This document shows positions 1 to 10,957 of a stretch of 64,000 bases of DNA, one piece after another (position 1 is the first letter of the stretch; the number at the start of each line of letters is the position of its first letter). Both the position numbers and the translations under genes were made by a program. The notes under the pieces were generated by a model that saw only the letters and a list, made by a program, of their open reading frames with translations, did not search any database and was not told the origin of the DNA. The DNA is from Zygaena filipendulae (Eukaryota; Arthropoda; Insecta; Lepidoptera; Zygaenidae), in NCBI GenBank assembly GCA_907165275.2, contig OU015650.1, positions 4,494,001 to 4,558,000 of the forward strand. Reading direction: 5' to 3'.

Positions 1-237
1 CATGTATACTCGTACATACTACCTATATTTATATTTATTTTTAAATAAACATTACAAAACTTCAAATTGATCTTCTTTGTCTGTTATTTGTAGGTATCAA
101 AAATCCGTCCAATTGCGGTTTACATTACAGCTATGTGATAAATATAATAACGGTAAAATACTAGAATAACCCCGACAAAATTACATGTTTGCATGTGAGG
201 CAATAGGTAGATAACTAAGAGAAAAAAAAATACATCG

Positions 238-475
238 AGCGATCGCATTCTTACACAGACAGCTCACACGTTAGCGAAAGCCGAACAAATTAAGTTAGCA
301 CTTGAGCCTACGGACCATTTGTTTCCAATTTGTGGTCAGCGCGCTGGCCCGTCGACAATATGCCCGCCTGTGTTTATCCCGTCCAAAAATAGTGCGAATG
401 CACACTAATTACGCCAGTGTAGCGGGCCCGTGTTAATTGATTGCTCATACCGCTCGCTCGCTCCAAATTCTAAAA
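238..475. promoter_or_regulatory. Candidate regulatory block upstream of the dve candidate promoter
   Basis: A 240-bp stretch of balanced base composition in AT-rich surroundings. It contains TTTATCCCG, CTAATTAC, TTAATTGATTG and several GCGCGC/CCCG words. Homeodomain-type TAATTA and ATCC sites together are what one finds in developmental enhancers, but conservation cannot be tested here. The rest of 1-587 shows nothing. Confidence 0.25.
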
Positions 476-587
476 CCAAAAATCATTCACTAGCACCGAT
501 TTACGGAGGCTCTTATTGATAACTGTATACGCTCTGTTTGTTGTTTGTTGCGCTAAGTTAATACTTACTCGACATTTAAATTATTCT

Positions 588-800
588 ACTAGCTGTGCCC
601 CGCGGTTTCACCCACGTAAAACGCCTTTATATATTTCCCGACATCCGATTTAAATGAAAGAGAGCCTATAGGTATTATGCTTCAAGCTAAGGTCAATCTA
701 TACTCTACCGGTGAAAACCGCATGATAATCCGTTCAGTAGTTCCGAAGATTAGCGTCAATAGACAAGCGGATTCTATTCTTTTATTATAGTATCTATAGA
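588..800 (-). mobile_element. Family B dispersed repeat
   Basis: Begins ACTAGCTGTGCCCCGCGGTT (shared with family A) but continues with the family B body (..GAAAACCGCATGATAATCCG.., TTCAGTAGTTC..) before fading near 800. Confidence 0.55.
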
Positions 801-1525
801 TAACAAAAATAGGTACCTCAGATAGAGAGAAACAAGCTACGTCTAAATAAAGTTTTTGACAATACTTCTGCATTATTTACCTTGACGGTTTGAAAAAAAA
901 GCTCCTGGTGAATATCTAAAAGCGCTTTATAAAACCATGACTGCGAAAACTCACTATTCAAAACAATACACTCTGATGGTAATATAAAACAAATTCCACT
1001 TTTTTAACTAACACAAAAATATAAATAAATAGGTACTACCTATATTACATGTAAGAATAAGAATCTAAAAGTAGGTAGGTACTATCAAAAAATGGTTTTT
1101 AGTAGGTACTAACTAGCTTTTCGACTGCGTGAACTTTTCGGACTCCCTCGAGAACTATAAAAACAATACCTACGTAGAAATAAAATGAAATAATTTAAAA
1201 AAAATCCATTCAGTAGTTAGTACCAAGTCTGAGCTAGATAAGCGCCTCTCCCATTCTTCCGATAAACTTTATGTTATCCATCGATATAAACAATAATAAT
1301 CATGTTGTATGTTATCTCTTAGTTGAAAGTGAAAGATATTTAAATTCCCAGGTAGGTAAATACTAGTAGGTATAATTTCCAGGTACTTAATTATCTACCA
1401 ATAACAAATACATAAAGCAAACATGTATTACATTCGTTTATTGAATATCGATAAATTTATACTTCCGTCGTAAATATTTACATTCGCTTAAGTCAATCAA
1501 TGGAATCTAGGATGTGGGAATTTTA
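801..1525. other. AT-rich stretch, nothing recognised
   Basis: Short homopolymers and TAGGTA-type words only; no convincing open frame or repeat copy. Confidence 0.5.
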
Positions 1526-1690
1526 ATAATAATAATAATTATCTTTATTTTCTCCCACAAGTGAATAAATGTATTGGTTATAAATAAGAAGTTTTAAAAG
1601 TAGAGAACATAGACTTACTTTGTGGGAGACAGGAGCCTTAACTAGGAAAACGGAAACCCTGTGTTATAGGCCCCCTCTGAGCCACAAAAG
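1526..1690 (-). mobile_element. LINE 3' fragment with (ATT)n tail
   Basis: Read on the minus strand: ..CCCTCTGTGGCTCAGA-type start, CTCCTGTCTCCCACAAAGTA, GTGGGAGAAAATAAAGATAA and then (TTA)n. AATAAA plus a simple tail marks a retroposed 3' end; no coding part remains. Confidence 0.45.
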
Positions 1691-2684
1691 TTAACTTAAT
1701 AAAGGTAACTTATATAATCTTACTATAATAATAACATGAGAGTGAATTCGGAATAAGTTTCGTGATCAAATTCATAAAAGTTTTGGCCACAAACTTTCCT
1801 TCATTAGACATATTAGTATAATTGCAGCAAAAAGGAACCGATTAAAAAAACCCCAATAAATGAAGATAATAAAAAAATTGCTAGAATAGGTACTGAAATA
1901 AAAACAAAAAACATATACATCGTTCAGAGACTACATTATATCAAGTAAGTAGTTCTGGCGTATTAGTCGTTACTCATTAAGTCTGTATAAATATAAAAAA
2001 ATGCATATAATTACGAGAGAAAAAATTAAAGAAACATCGTATAAAGTTAGATACGTTACGTTTCTGTGCATGCACAATTTGAAAAGAGTCAATTTCACTC
2101 ATTCATTCACTGCACCTGGATATTCCTGTGATCCGACGTTCGTAAATGTTAAGAAACAATAAAAAAAAAATTTTGATTACCCGGTTTTTACGAGTAGGTA
2201 TTACAAAAAGACACAAAAAAAAAACACTTTTACAAAATTTTCTTTAAAAAATTAATATTCAAAAATTCTAATTGCCAAATTTATGGGACATGCACCGTGT
2301 GTCCTCGTCGTCTAAGAAATTAAAACTGAACCAAAACAACCTATTGGGTACTCTATCAGTGGTAACCCATAGTAACCTAATTACCTACCATTTTTTTAAG
2401 GATGGTAAGTAACGCTCGTAAAGAAACCGCACATTTAGTTATAAAAACGTGAGACCACCCAAACATAACGATCGTTCTTACTATCTTTAGTTTAGTTGCT
2501 AGGTGTAGATTTGTGACAAAACAATACTATTTTTGGATTAAAGTAGGTAAGATTTGAATAAAAACAACGGCGTCGTTACATTTTCTCTTGCGATTTCGTC
2601 GGTTTAAATTAGGCGGTCTGTTTGAGAACAGTTCTTTTTTATATTGAGTGCCAACTAGTTTACTACGTATATTATGTTGGTACC
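1691..2684. other. AT-rich stretch leading to the candidate promoter
   Basis: Nothing recognisable except the moderately GC-richer 2565-2640 next to the TATA box. Confidence 0.5.
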
Positions 2685-2692
2685 TATATAAG
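2685..2692 (+). promoter_or_regulatory. TATA box of a candidate alternative dve promoter
   Basis: TATATAAG stands about 30 bp upstream of 2716-2722, where transcription could begin. The region just upstream (2565-2640) is less AT-rich than its surroundings. On its own a TATA match in AT-rich DNA means little; the weight comes from the short exon-like stretch with a consensus donor directly downstream. Confidence 0.35.
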
Positions 2693-2715
2693 AGCTGTCA
2701 TGCCGGGTTTTTCGA

Positions 2716-2808
2716 ACACTAGTACTCTATAATCAAGACTGTGAGAGTGTTTGTTAGACTACGTACTTTATCTTTTTCTAGATGCTATTTCTGACGAATA
2801 CATTACAG
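2716..2808 (+). CDS. dve: Candidate first exon of dve (5' leader plus 9 codons)
   Basis: From the presumed start (2716 is approximate) the first and only ATG is at 2782-2784. It opens a frame of nine codons, M-L-F-L-T-N-T-L-Q, ending in CAG|GTAAGAT at 2808/2809, a strong donor. The frame ends in phase 0, which is what the exon at 12533 needs, and that exon must receive its ATG from upstream. Against it: the nine residues carry no recognisable homology, the ATG context is weak (T at -3), and the phase match has about a one-in-three chance. Drosophila dve is known to have alternative 5' ends. Treat as a prediction. Confidence 0.35.
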
Positions 2809-3364
2809 GTAAGATATCCTTTCTTTCGCTTTATTCTTTACCCTCCTAACGAATAAATAAATAAATTTTTCTTTTTATAATATTTTCGTTCCTGCCAGTT
2901 TTTTTATTTATTTATTTATCAGAATTCTTTTTTAAAATATGAATACATAAATAGTATTTTTTTCTTTCTTTCACTGTAAATATGATTTTGTTATTGTATT
3001 TGTTATATTTGTTTGTTTATAACTGGTATGTTGCGAATGTATCTACCGGATTTCCAATCTTCTGCTAATTTTCGCCTATATAGGTTGCGTGTCAGACAGA
3101 TCGCTCTGAGGCTGTATTTTGTATACCTTCCATTACTTAATTAATATAAGAACTTGGTCGAGATCACTCTTGATGGCTCGAGAGTTCTCTATTTATCTAT
3201 CCATCTTTAAGTACCTACCTATCTATTCGACTATTATCTTTACCTATCTATTCGTATAAGTACTCGAAAAAGTTACTCGAATAATTTTTGTTTATTTTTT
3301 TTATACGCATTGTTTATAGGAGTTATCGAGTTTAATATTAGGTACCTATAAAATTATAGCTATG
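2809..3364. other. AT-rich stretch after the candidate donor, nothing recognised
   Basis: TTTATTTATTTATTTAT at 2905-2920 and CTATCTAT-type words; no repeat family or frame. Confidence 0.5.
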
Positions 3365-3540
3365 ACTAGCTGTGTTTGCGGTTTTACCCGCATGAGTTAC
3401 GGAATTCCTGCAGGAACTTCTAATCTTCTTTAATATCAAATTTGTCCTGACAAAAAATTATTACGAACACTTCAAAAAATATTCAAATCGTTCAAGCCAT
3501 TTTCGGATTTTTCCGAATCTATAATGAAAGTATTAAACAA
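3365..3540 (-). mobile_element. Family A dispersed repeat (very degraded)
   Basis: GACTAGCTGTGTTTGCGGTT then GGAATTCCTGCAGGAAC are recognisable; the remainder has drifted. Confidence 0.4.
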
Positions 3541-3733
3541 CGGCAGGTAATTTCTATCTTAATTTAATTTCTTGGTGTTCATAGCCGCTGCCTCGGAAGA
3601 ATTCCCACAATCCCTATGTAAACTAAGGTAAAGACGCAGCCCTGCTTGTTGTGGATTAAGGGTATGTTAAATGCTGGCGCTGCCGGTGCGGTAGTCAGTG
3701 TAAACAGAGCCGTGATGATTTTTCACACTTACC

Positions 3734-3966
3734 GCCGCACTCAGAGTCGACTTTAATGATTACTTAGTTAAGTATAGATTTTTAAAACAAAACTGCCGCA
3801 ATCAGACAAGTTTAATAAATTAATGTTAACTGGCATTTAACTGATTAAGTTACATCTCATTAAATGTCAATTTACATTAATTTACTGAACGTGTCTGATT
3901 GCGGCAATTTTGGTTTAAAAATCTATACTTAACTAAGTAATCATTAAAGTCGACTCTGAGTGCGGC
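3734..3966. mobile_element. Large palindromic MITE, arms about 80 bp
   Basis: The left arm GCCGCACTCAGAGTCGAC.. TTTAATGATTACTTAG.. CTGCCGCAATCAGACA is repeated in reverse complement on the right (TGTCTGATTGCGGCA.. to GTCGACTCTGAGTGCGGC). The central about 75 bp is AT-rich. No ORF, so it is a non-autonomous foldback/MITE-type element. Few arm mismatches suggest fairly recent origin. Confidence 0.7.
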
Positions 3967-4118
3967 CGTTACAACGATAAATATAATCGTTCACGCATAG
4001 AAAACTAAGGAACGAATCGTCATGTCATGTGGTCACATGAAATCATCCAATCGAAAGTTTAGTTTTGCTTGAGCACGTGACATGACGATTATACATAGTC
4101 AATTTGGCTAAGGAGGCT
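3967..4118. mobile_element. Degraded MITE related to 12230-12415
   Basis: Shares GAAAACTAAGGAA, TCGTCATGTCA(C/T)GTGGTCAC and the right terminus TTGGCTAAGGAGGC with the copy at 12230, in the same order. The left terminus is not found because another inverted repeat (3734-3966) adjoins it. Confidence 0.45.
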
Positions 4119-4204
4119 GTAGCTGGTGCGTTCGGATCGTGCCGCAAGGTTCGAGTCCTAACAATGAACTTATGTGAAGGATAACGTGAGGGAACTATAG
4201 CATA

Positions 4205-4380
4205 GTGGTAGGGTACTCTCTAGTGCCCGGCTGGCTAGCTACCACCTTCAAGTTGAAAATCTGTCACCAAGCACCTAACGGTGTGTTCCGGCAGCCTCAC
4301 TTGAAAGCCAGTTCCCATTCCAGACTGTCTATGTTTACAATCATTGACCAACATCAGGTGAGCCGTAAAAAGAAAGTTTA
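4205..4380 (+). mobile_element. SINE/LINE-end repeat (TACCACCTTCAAG family), copy 1
   Basis: GCCCGGCTGGCTAGCTACCA, CCAAGCACCTAACGGTGTGT, TCCGGCAGCC and ACATCAGGTGAGCCG. It matches 10762-10860 over about 90 bp. The terminal ATCAGGTGAGCC is common at the 3' ends of lepidopteran non-LTR elements (recollection). Confidence 0.55.
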
Positions 4381-4424
4381 GACTTTATAAATTGGAGTGG
4401 GAATTGAGGGATGAAAAATCCTTA

Positions 4425-4640
4425 TACTGTTATATATGCGAATGTGAGTTTGTTTGTTTGTTACGCTTTCACGTCTTAACAGCTCAAGCGGTCACCACTT
4501 ATCTTTTTGTTTTAATCTAAGGGTCACCATGAAATTTTACATACACGTTGTCAGGAGTACAAAGAAACCCACCGAAAATTTTAAAATACACGTTCCTATT
4601 TCGTGATGTTCTTTTTTATAAATAGTTTTACCCGTGGTAA
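4425..4640 (+). mobile_element. Family A dispersed repeat (degraded)
   Basis: CTTATACTGTTATATATGCG, then GTTTGTTTGTTACGCTTTC and CATACACGTTGTCAGGAGTA are the usual body; the right end is lost near 4640 where another LINE fragment begins. Confidence 0.55.
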
Positions 4641-4662
4641 TTTTGGAGTTCCCGCGGGAATT

Positions 4663-4840
4663 CCGGGTTCAAAGTCAAAGTCAAAAGTAAAAATAATTTA
4701 TTCAAATTTGGCCCATAATGTGGTTCTTTTTGACGTCAATAAAGTTACATTTATTATGACAGCACCCATAAAATATCCACCCTTCACAGCTTCCTTACAA
4801 TTAAGAGATAATGTAGCATTCTAATGAAAGAATGTTTTAA
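4663..4840 (-). mobile_element. LINE 3' fragment (minus strand) with (AAAGTC)n tail
   Basis: GTTCAAAGTCAAAGTCAAAA followed by TTTATTCAAATTTGGCCCAT and TTTTTGACGTCAATAAAG has the look of a 3'-anchored LINE read backwards, with its simple tail first. The fragment lies inside family A debris. No coding sequence is left. Confidence 0.4.
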
Positions 4841-4916
4841 ATCAGTCCAGTAGTTTTTGAGTTAAATCGTAATAAATAAACAAACAAAACCACAAATCTT
4901 TCCTCTCTATAATAAT

Positions 4917-5135
4917 ACTAGCTGTTGCCCACGGTTTCACCCGCGTTAATTTCGGAGTTCCCGGGGGAATTTTGGCATAAAAAGTATCTTATGTCCTCTC
5001 AGTACCTCTGGTAACATGATGCAAAATTTCATGGTGATCGGGTGAGCCATTACGGCGTGAAAGCAACAACAACTGAACAAACAAACAAATGAACAGACAA
5101 AAAAACTCAGTTTCGGATTTATAATAGTACCTACT
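4917..5135 (-). mobile_element. Family A dispersed repeat
   Basis: Reads ACTAGCTGTTGCCCACGGTT.. to ..GAACAAACAAACAAATGAAC and ..CGGATTTATAATAGTAC on the given strand, that is, a minus-strand copy with a (GTTT)n microsatellite where other copies have GGAT. Confidence 0.7.
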
Positions 5136-5225
5136 TAATGATTAGTATAGGTAACTAGGGACATTACTTAGTATCGCGTCGCCTTGTCTAATATGGGGGC
5201 AACGACACAGTTTCTTTTAATCCTT

Positions 5226-5610
5226 ACTTAATATTATAAATGCGAAAGTGAGTTTGTTTGTTCGTTACGCTTTCACGTCTAAACTGCTCTATACCGATCA
5301 CCACGGAATTTTGCATACACATTGTCAGGGGTACAGATAAGGACATAGGCTACTTTTTATCCCGGAATTCCCACGGGAACTCCGAAATTAACGCGGAAGA
5401 AACTACATTAAATTTTGCACACTACCTACACGTTGTCAAGGGCAGGTACAGAAAAAATATAGGGTAGTAAGTACTTTTATATCGAAATACCCGCGAGATC
5501 TTCGAAACTAACGCACTCTTTAGGTACTGTATCATTGTTATTTTTTGTGCAATAAAGGATTAAATAAATAAATAAATAACGCGGGTGAAACCGCGGGGAA
5601 CAGCTAGTTT
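5226..5610 (+). mobile_element. Family A dispersed repeat with a nested LINE-tail insertion
   Basis: Starts CTTACTTAATATTATAAATG, continues GTTTGTTTGTTCGTTACGC, carries two GTTGTCA..ATAGGGTA modules and ends GTGAAACCGCGGGGAACAGC-TAGT. At 5515-5576 it is broken by a foreign piece flanked on both sides by TAACGC, showing that the insertion came later. Confidence 0.75.
5515..5576 (+). mobile_element. Nested short LINE 3' tail with TAACGC target duplication
   Basis: About 62 bp ending TTTGTGCAATAAAGG plus (ATTAAATA)-type tail, inserted between TAACGC (5509-5514) and TAACGC (5577-5582). The GTGCAATAAA end resembles those at 15743 and 38574 but the simple tail differs. Confidence 0.6.
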
Positions 5611-7225
5611 TTTTTAATAAATTTTAAAGTTTTTTTCGTCCACCTGCAGGCCCTGGTAGTACAAAAGGAGAATAGGTAGGTACCTATTTTAAAATAAGTG
5701 TGTAGTCATTAGTTTTCAATATTTTTCTTCGGTTCTAGGTAGTATGTAGGACTATGGCGAAGAATAGCTGCAGTAGTTTTTAAAACCAGTAACGTTATCT
5801 ATTTATTATTATAGTGCTTTTTGTATACGGTAATCGTAATATATCTTTCGATTTGCTCTTTAATACGCAAATCGTTTTGCCAACTGATAACGTTTGTGAC
5901 TCTGGCTAAATGGGCGAGATAAACTGTGAACAGACAAATATCAGAAATTAAAAAAATATCTGCGCATAAACAAATCCCGATTAATATTATACAGTAGGTA
6001 CACTGCTATAGCTGTGAGACACTCACGGGCTAATAGACAGACAAGTTTCAGTAATAATATTTTGAGTACTTTAATGAATAGTTTGAAATTTTTACTATAA
6101 AACACATTTGTATAATAAATATTTTTTAGAGTAATGCTTATTTTATAATTTTTAAAAATTACTACTTAGCAAGTTATTGAATAAGTAATAATATTGTGTC
6201 ATGTGTGTACAAAAAATCAGCGAAAGCTTAAGAGTTGAAGCAAAAAAATATCACATTTATTGCGTTACAACCATACTGATTTTTATATAGTAGGTATTAT
6301 TATTACGAAATAATTATTTTACAAATGAGTGTGAAAAATGTATTCCCAAGGTGTTCAAAGAAGTTTATGTTCAAAAAGGTTTTCTTTTACTCCTCTAGTG
6401 GAGAACATTTAGATTTCCATTCCAACCGGCTGTGTGTCACGCATTAATTTGACTAGTTATTTGAACTTTTATCTCGACTCTTGCGTTGGTACCTATCTAT
6501 TTATAACAATATTTATCAATAATTTTTATGACTACTTATTTACGGGTCGTCATTAAATTACAAGATCACGCAATTATACATGAATTACCGAAATCAGCCG
6601 ATTGACATGATATTTTGTATTTTGTTTGGATATTTCACCTTGAAATAGATTACTATTGTTTGTTGATGATGTTTCTCTATCATCAAATAAACTATAATTG
6701 AAGAATTTAAGTTTTGGTATTAAAAATCAGTTGAAATGCCAAATTATTTGACGACCGAAGTCAAACTGACTTCAAGTAGACTTATGAGAAAAGTATTTTT
6801 GCGACGTCACCTCATTTAGTTTAGGAAAATAAATAACAAAAATTTACTGCATGTTGAATTACATGTAAGTACATGGAAAAATCTGTGCCTCGGTTTGGAT
6901 GCTCGTTGACAGCTCAAGAATTAAAAGATAAGCCCGAGTGATGAACAAATAGGAGATGTTTCTAAACGCTATCACGAGCAAATAAGTTGGGACATAAATT
7001 AATCAGGGCTCAAGTCTCGCCGTAATAGACAACGCTGTTAATGCCACAGCAAATGTTACTATCTGAGTTTTGGTGCTCGTTTGTATGTTCCCTTTAAAAC
7101 GAAAATTCAACTGCCTCCGTGTAAAGCGTGTGCCTTATTTAATTAAGAATACGAATTTAGTGGCTTTTAACGTTCACGAAAATCGGATTAGACATGGAGG
7201 TTTTACAAAATATCTACACTATATC
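5611..7225. other. AT-rich stretch, nothing recognised
   Basis: 1.6 kb without open frames over 60 codons, repeat-family copies or CpG-rich islands. Confidence 0.5.
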
Positions 7226-7422
7226 ACTACATAGTATAAAACAAAGTCGCTTCCCGCTGTCTGTCTGTTCCTATGTATGCTTAGATCTTTGAAACTACGC
7301 AACGGATTTTCATGCGGTTTTCTCCAATAGATAGAGTGATTCATGAGGAAAGTTTATATCTATATTTTATCCTGGTATTCCCGTGAAATTACCGCGGGTG
7401 AAACTGCGGGGGACAGCTAGTC
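7226..7422 (+). mobile_element. Family B dispersed repeat
   Basis: Starts TATAAAACAAAGTCGCTTCC, contains GAAACTACGCAACGG and GATAGAGTGATTCATGAGG, and ends GTGAAACTGCGGGGGACAGC-TAGT. It shares only its last 40 bp with family A, so the two families probably exchanged or share a terminal domain. Confidence 0.65.
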
Positions 7423-8189
7423 GGTTATATAAGTAATTTTGATATTGGGGTATCTCTTTCAGGAACTACTGAACCGATTTATAAATAATCTTTTGCTAAT
7501 AAGAAGCTACAATATCCCGGAGTGATACAGGATAGAAACGAAGAATATAGAGAAGATTGAGAAGATAAAACGCCTGGCGTGCGCGCACGTAGAGTCGTAG
7601 AGAGGAGCACATTCCATCTGCACATTTCATTATCTCTGATTACATTTGAACAAATAACGAGTTATATATTTTTTTTAAATGTAATATTGTATTATATACA
7701 AATCGTGTGATATAACTAAACACGCGTGACGTGTGCATTCAAGATGTCACCAACGGGATTGGTAGCTGACAACCGCTGAAGCGTGTTTATTTTGGCATTA
7801 ATAAACTTACTTCACCTATTTACCGATCTCATAATTAGAATGTTTAAACGTGTATTGCGTAGAGGACGTCATATTCTATAGCTATTGAATTGTCTTGCGT
7901 TGCGCAAGAATTGCTTACTAAGTCATATGGAAAAATTTATTGTCTCGATATCGATTTGGTGTCAGTTAAACTTCTAATTGGAAATCTGTAATTAACCATA
8001 CCTACTTTTTATTATAAATCGATTGTTATCATTGTGTTCCTGTTTATAAGAGTTTCGAAAATATATTCGAATTATTAATTTCAACTTTTTAACTGAATTT
8101 GTGCTAATAACATCTGAAATCACAAATTCGAATAACAATAAAATACCTCTATATACGACAATACCTTACAATAACAATACCTCTACGTA
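7423..8189. other. Mostly unremarkable; slightly GC-richer 7720-7960
   Basis: Contains GGCGTGCGCGCACG at about 7576 and GCGTTGCGCAAGAATTGC at about 7896, both short palindrome-like words; no gene. Confidence 0.4.
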
Positions 8190-8521
8190 CAATAAAAGAA
8201 TCAGAGGAAGACCGAAAGAGAGGTGGATAGACGAAATAAACAAGACGGCTGGCAAAGACTGGCCTACCAAAGCCGAAGATGGCGACGTGTGGAGTAAAAT
8301 GGAGGAGGCCTTCACTCGAAAGAGATCCATAATATAGTGTACTTACTTGTTAATTGTTAAATTGTTAATTTGTATTGCTAATTGATTTAATATATTTGAT
8401 TTAATTTATTCTTATTTATTTGAATCTAATTTCAATGTAATTTATTTAATTTTTTATGTAATTTTATTGCATGTTTTTTTATATTATGGAAAAATATAGG
8501 CTTAATAATAATAATAATAAC
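8190..8521 (+). pseudogene. LINE reverse-transcriptase C-terminus and tail (RTE-like remnant)
   Basis: Codons 8194-8337 read KRIRGRPKERWIDEINKTAG-.. to ..WSKMEEAFTRKR and end in a stop. The GRPxxRWxDEI..AGKDW..W..LEEAF pattern is the end of the ORF of many insect RTE-type non-LTR elements (from memory). About 170 bp of AT-rich 3' UTR and an (AAT)5 tail at 8505-8521 follow. All upstream domains (endonuclease, RT core) are absent: a 5'-truncated, dead copy. Confidence 0.65.
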
Positions 8522-8529
8522 CTCTATAT

Positions 8530-8597
8530 ACCTAAGGGTACTGTTTGTCCCGAAATTCTCGCGGGAACTCCGAAATTACCGCGGGTGACAACTAGTA
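8530..8597 (+). mobile_element. Family A terminal fragment
   Basis: Only the last about 65 bp of the family remain (CTCGCGGGAACTCCGAAATT to GACAACTAGT), directly after a LINE tail. Confidence 0.55.
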
Positions 8598-10754
8598 AAT
8601 TAATAAAACGACTAATTATCTATATTGTAAGTTAAAATAGGCTACTCATATGAGTTTTGTAGTACAATAAATTTATCTATCGAATGTTGAATGAAGATAA
8701 CTCCTTCCCACATTCTACTTACTATAGGCATATTTTAGTCAACATTTATTTTACTGACGAAAATGTTTGTAATGTGAATCTAAATAATATCATATCTACG
8801 TGAGAATTATAAATTAAAAATAATGTAACCAATAAATACTTTGTTCATTCATTAAAATCGTCATTCGTAAGTGTTAATTGGTAATAGATACAAGTTACAA
8901 GTTATAGCAGGAGCTTTGGAAAGAGATATTGCATAATATACAAATAGCTCTACAACTTTAGTTAGAGACTACTGAAAGATTAATGGTAAGTCTCACTTAC
9001 TTACCTGTACTATCCTGTTTATTTTATAAAAAGAATATTGCACAAATGGCGGACTTGAATAAGTTTTTTATTAATTAATAATTTGCAAATCAAGACAAAG
9101 GAGCGGTGTTATAGAAGAAAAATTAGTTTTACAGTTATCGCAAATAACACTTAGAAAAGTATCATTGAATCTTACTGTTATAAATTTTGATTGAATAAAC
9201 AAGAATGTATCCTTAAATTTATGACACGAAGCTGTTTTTCTACACAATGCTCTTGATGTTGCTCTTCAGAGAATTCAATTTTGTGCTTTTTTTTTTGGAG
9301 ACGTTTTTGCATATTGATTGAGTATTAAGAACACCATTAGATAGGAAGCAGATGCAAAGTTTGAAATTACGTACCTACGAGTATTAAGAGTAAGTTTCAA
9401 AACCACTATAAACATAATTAATGAGAATGCCAACCAGTTTCTAAATTAAACAAACGCTTTACAAATCGAAACTCGAAAACAGGAGAACATGTCCACAAAT
9501 CGTTACAAATAAATTGTAAGTTCGGCGCAGCATATCCATTGTAATTGTCGTACGTGCTGGCTGTGATTGTAGCAAGAGTTAACACATAATACATTACAGT
9601 TTGTGTCACAACACAATCAGGCAGCGACGAGGACGAATCAGGCGAGGAGATGCGTAATCTGGGTTAACAGGGGTCAAACGGCATCACAAATTCCAATACG
9701 ATATTAGACGTATCTGTGGCAAGAAACAGCCGTTCCACGAGTGCGCGGGTACCACACGGCGGCTTGACTAGAGCACCCTCACCATTAGTTGCCAGAGCTT
9801 TTATGTGACAAAAAGAGAAAGGGACCGCTCGCCCAACCTCAATAAACTAAAACTGTTTACTTAAAATTAATCAAATTGTATTTTGTAACAATACTTCCTG
9901 TGCTTCATGGAATCTAAAATTTTCGGCAAAGCATCCCCAAATGTACATATTAATGTCGTAAATCAAAAACCCCTTAAATGTTGTTAATTAAATAAGTAAA
10001 AGTGAAATACCTACCATTCATTCATTAACTCACTAAAATATCACTAATCACAATCTCTCGAAAACTACTTCACCTATGAAGCTGAATTTTGACAGGAGAA
10101 AGAACCAAGGAATCCCAGGATTTATGTAAGACTTGCAACTTACAAGACATAAATTCAATGTCTGTACGTTGTTATTTTTAGTTCTTATTCTATGTGTTTC
10201 CTATATGATTTATCTGATCAAAGCTGTCGTACAAAAATAAATAAAATAAATTAGCTAAATAATAGTGTGTGATAGAAAAATTTAAGTTTTGTTCGAAACG
10301 CGTATTGCAAATCATAATAAGGGCCCTGTTGCGCCGTGCTGAGTGTGCCTTGCTTTATAACCTACCATTGTTTAATACACTCGTTGATTCATAAACGTAC
10401 ATCGTTACCAAAGGGTGTATGTAAAGAGTTGATTTAATTCGGGTGTTTGAAAAAAAACTGTTTCATTTGTAATTTTCTATATAACTGTTTTATTAGCTCT
10501 GAGCTGCACTAGGTATTGTTTAAAAATAATTAAGGTTCAATGAAAGTAAAATAACAAGCTGCTATTACAAAATTATTTTGAGTTAAGCTTTTACAAGATC
10601 ATGTGAAACAATCACGAAACAATAAACGAAAGTACTATCTCTCAAGGCTATGAATTGAACACGAAACTCTCTTGTAATTAGTCTTTTATAGGATCAAAAT
10701 ACTCGATATGATCATTCAATAAAACTCATAAATACGCTAATTAAACAAACAAAT
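8598..10754. other. AT-rich with one GC-richer island at 9620-9835
   Basis: The island has an acidic mini-frame (T-Q-S-G-S-D-E-D-E-S-G-E-E-M) at 9612-9655 and otherwise looks like regulatory DNA. A second weak island is at 10310-10440. The rest shows nothing. Confidence 0.4.
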
Positions 10755-10957
10755 GGCTGGCTGGCTGGCTAGCTACCACCTTCAAGTTGCAAATCTGTCG
10801 CCAAGCACCTAACGGTGTGTTCCGGCAGCCCCACTTGAAAGCCAGTTCCCATCCCCATTCCAGGTCGGCAACGCACCTGCATGCGTTCTGGTGTTGCAGA
10901 TGCCCATGGGCGGCGGCGGTTGCCCGTTTGCCCCCTATGACATAAAAAAAAAAAATG
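10755..10957 (+). mobile_element. SINE/LINE-end repeat (TACCACCTTCAAG family), copy 2 with poly(A)
   Basis: (GGCT)4, then TAGCTACCACCTTCAAGTTG, CCAAGCACCTAACGGTGTGT, a GATGCCCATGGGCGGCGGCG stretch, GTTTGCCCCCTATGACAT and A12. The poly(A) end shows retroposition; AAATG on both sides may be a target duplication. Confidence 0.6.
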
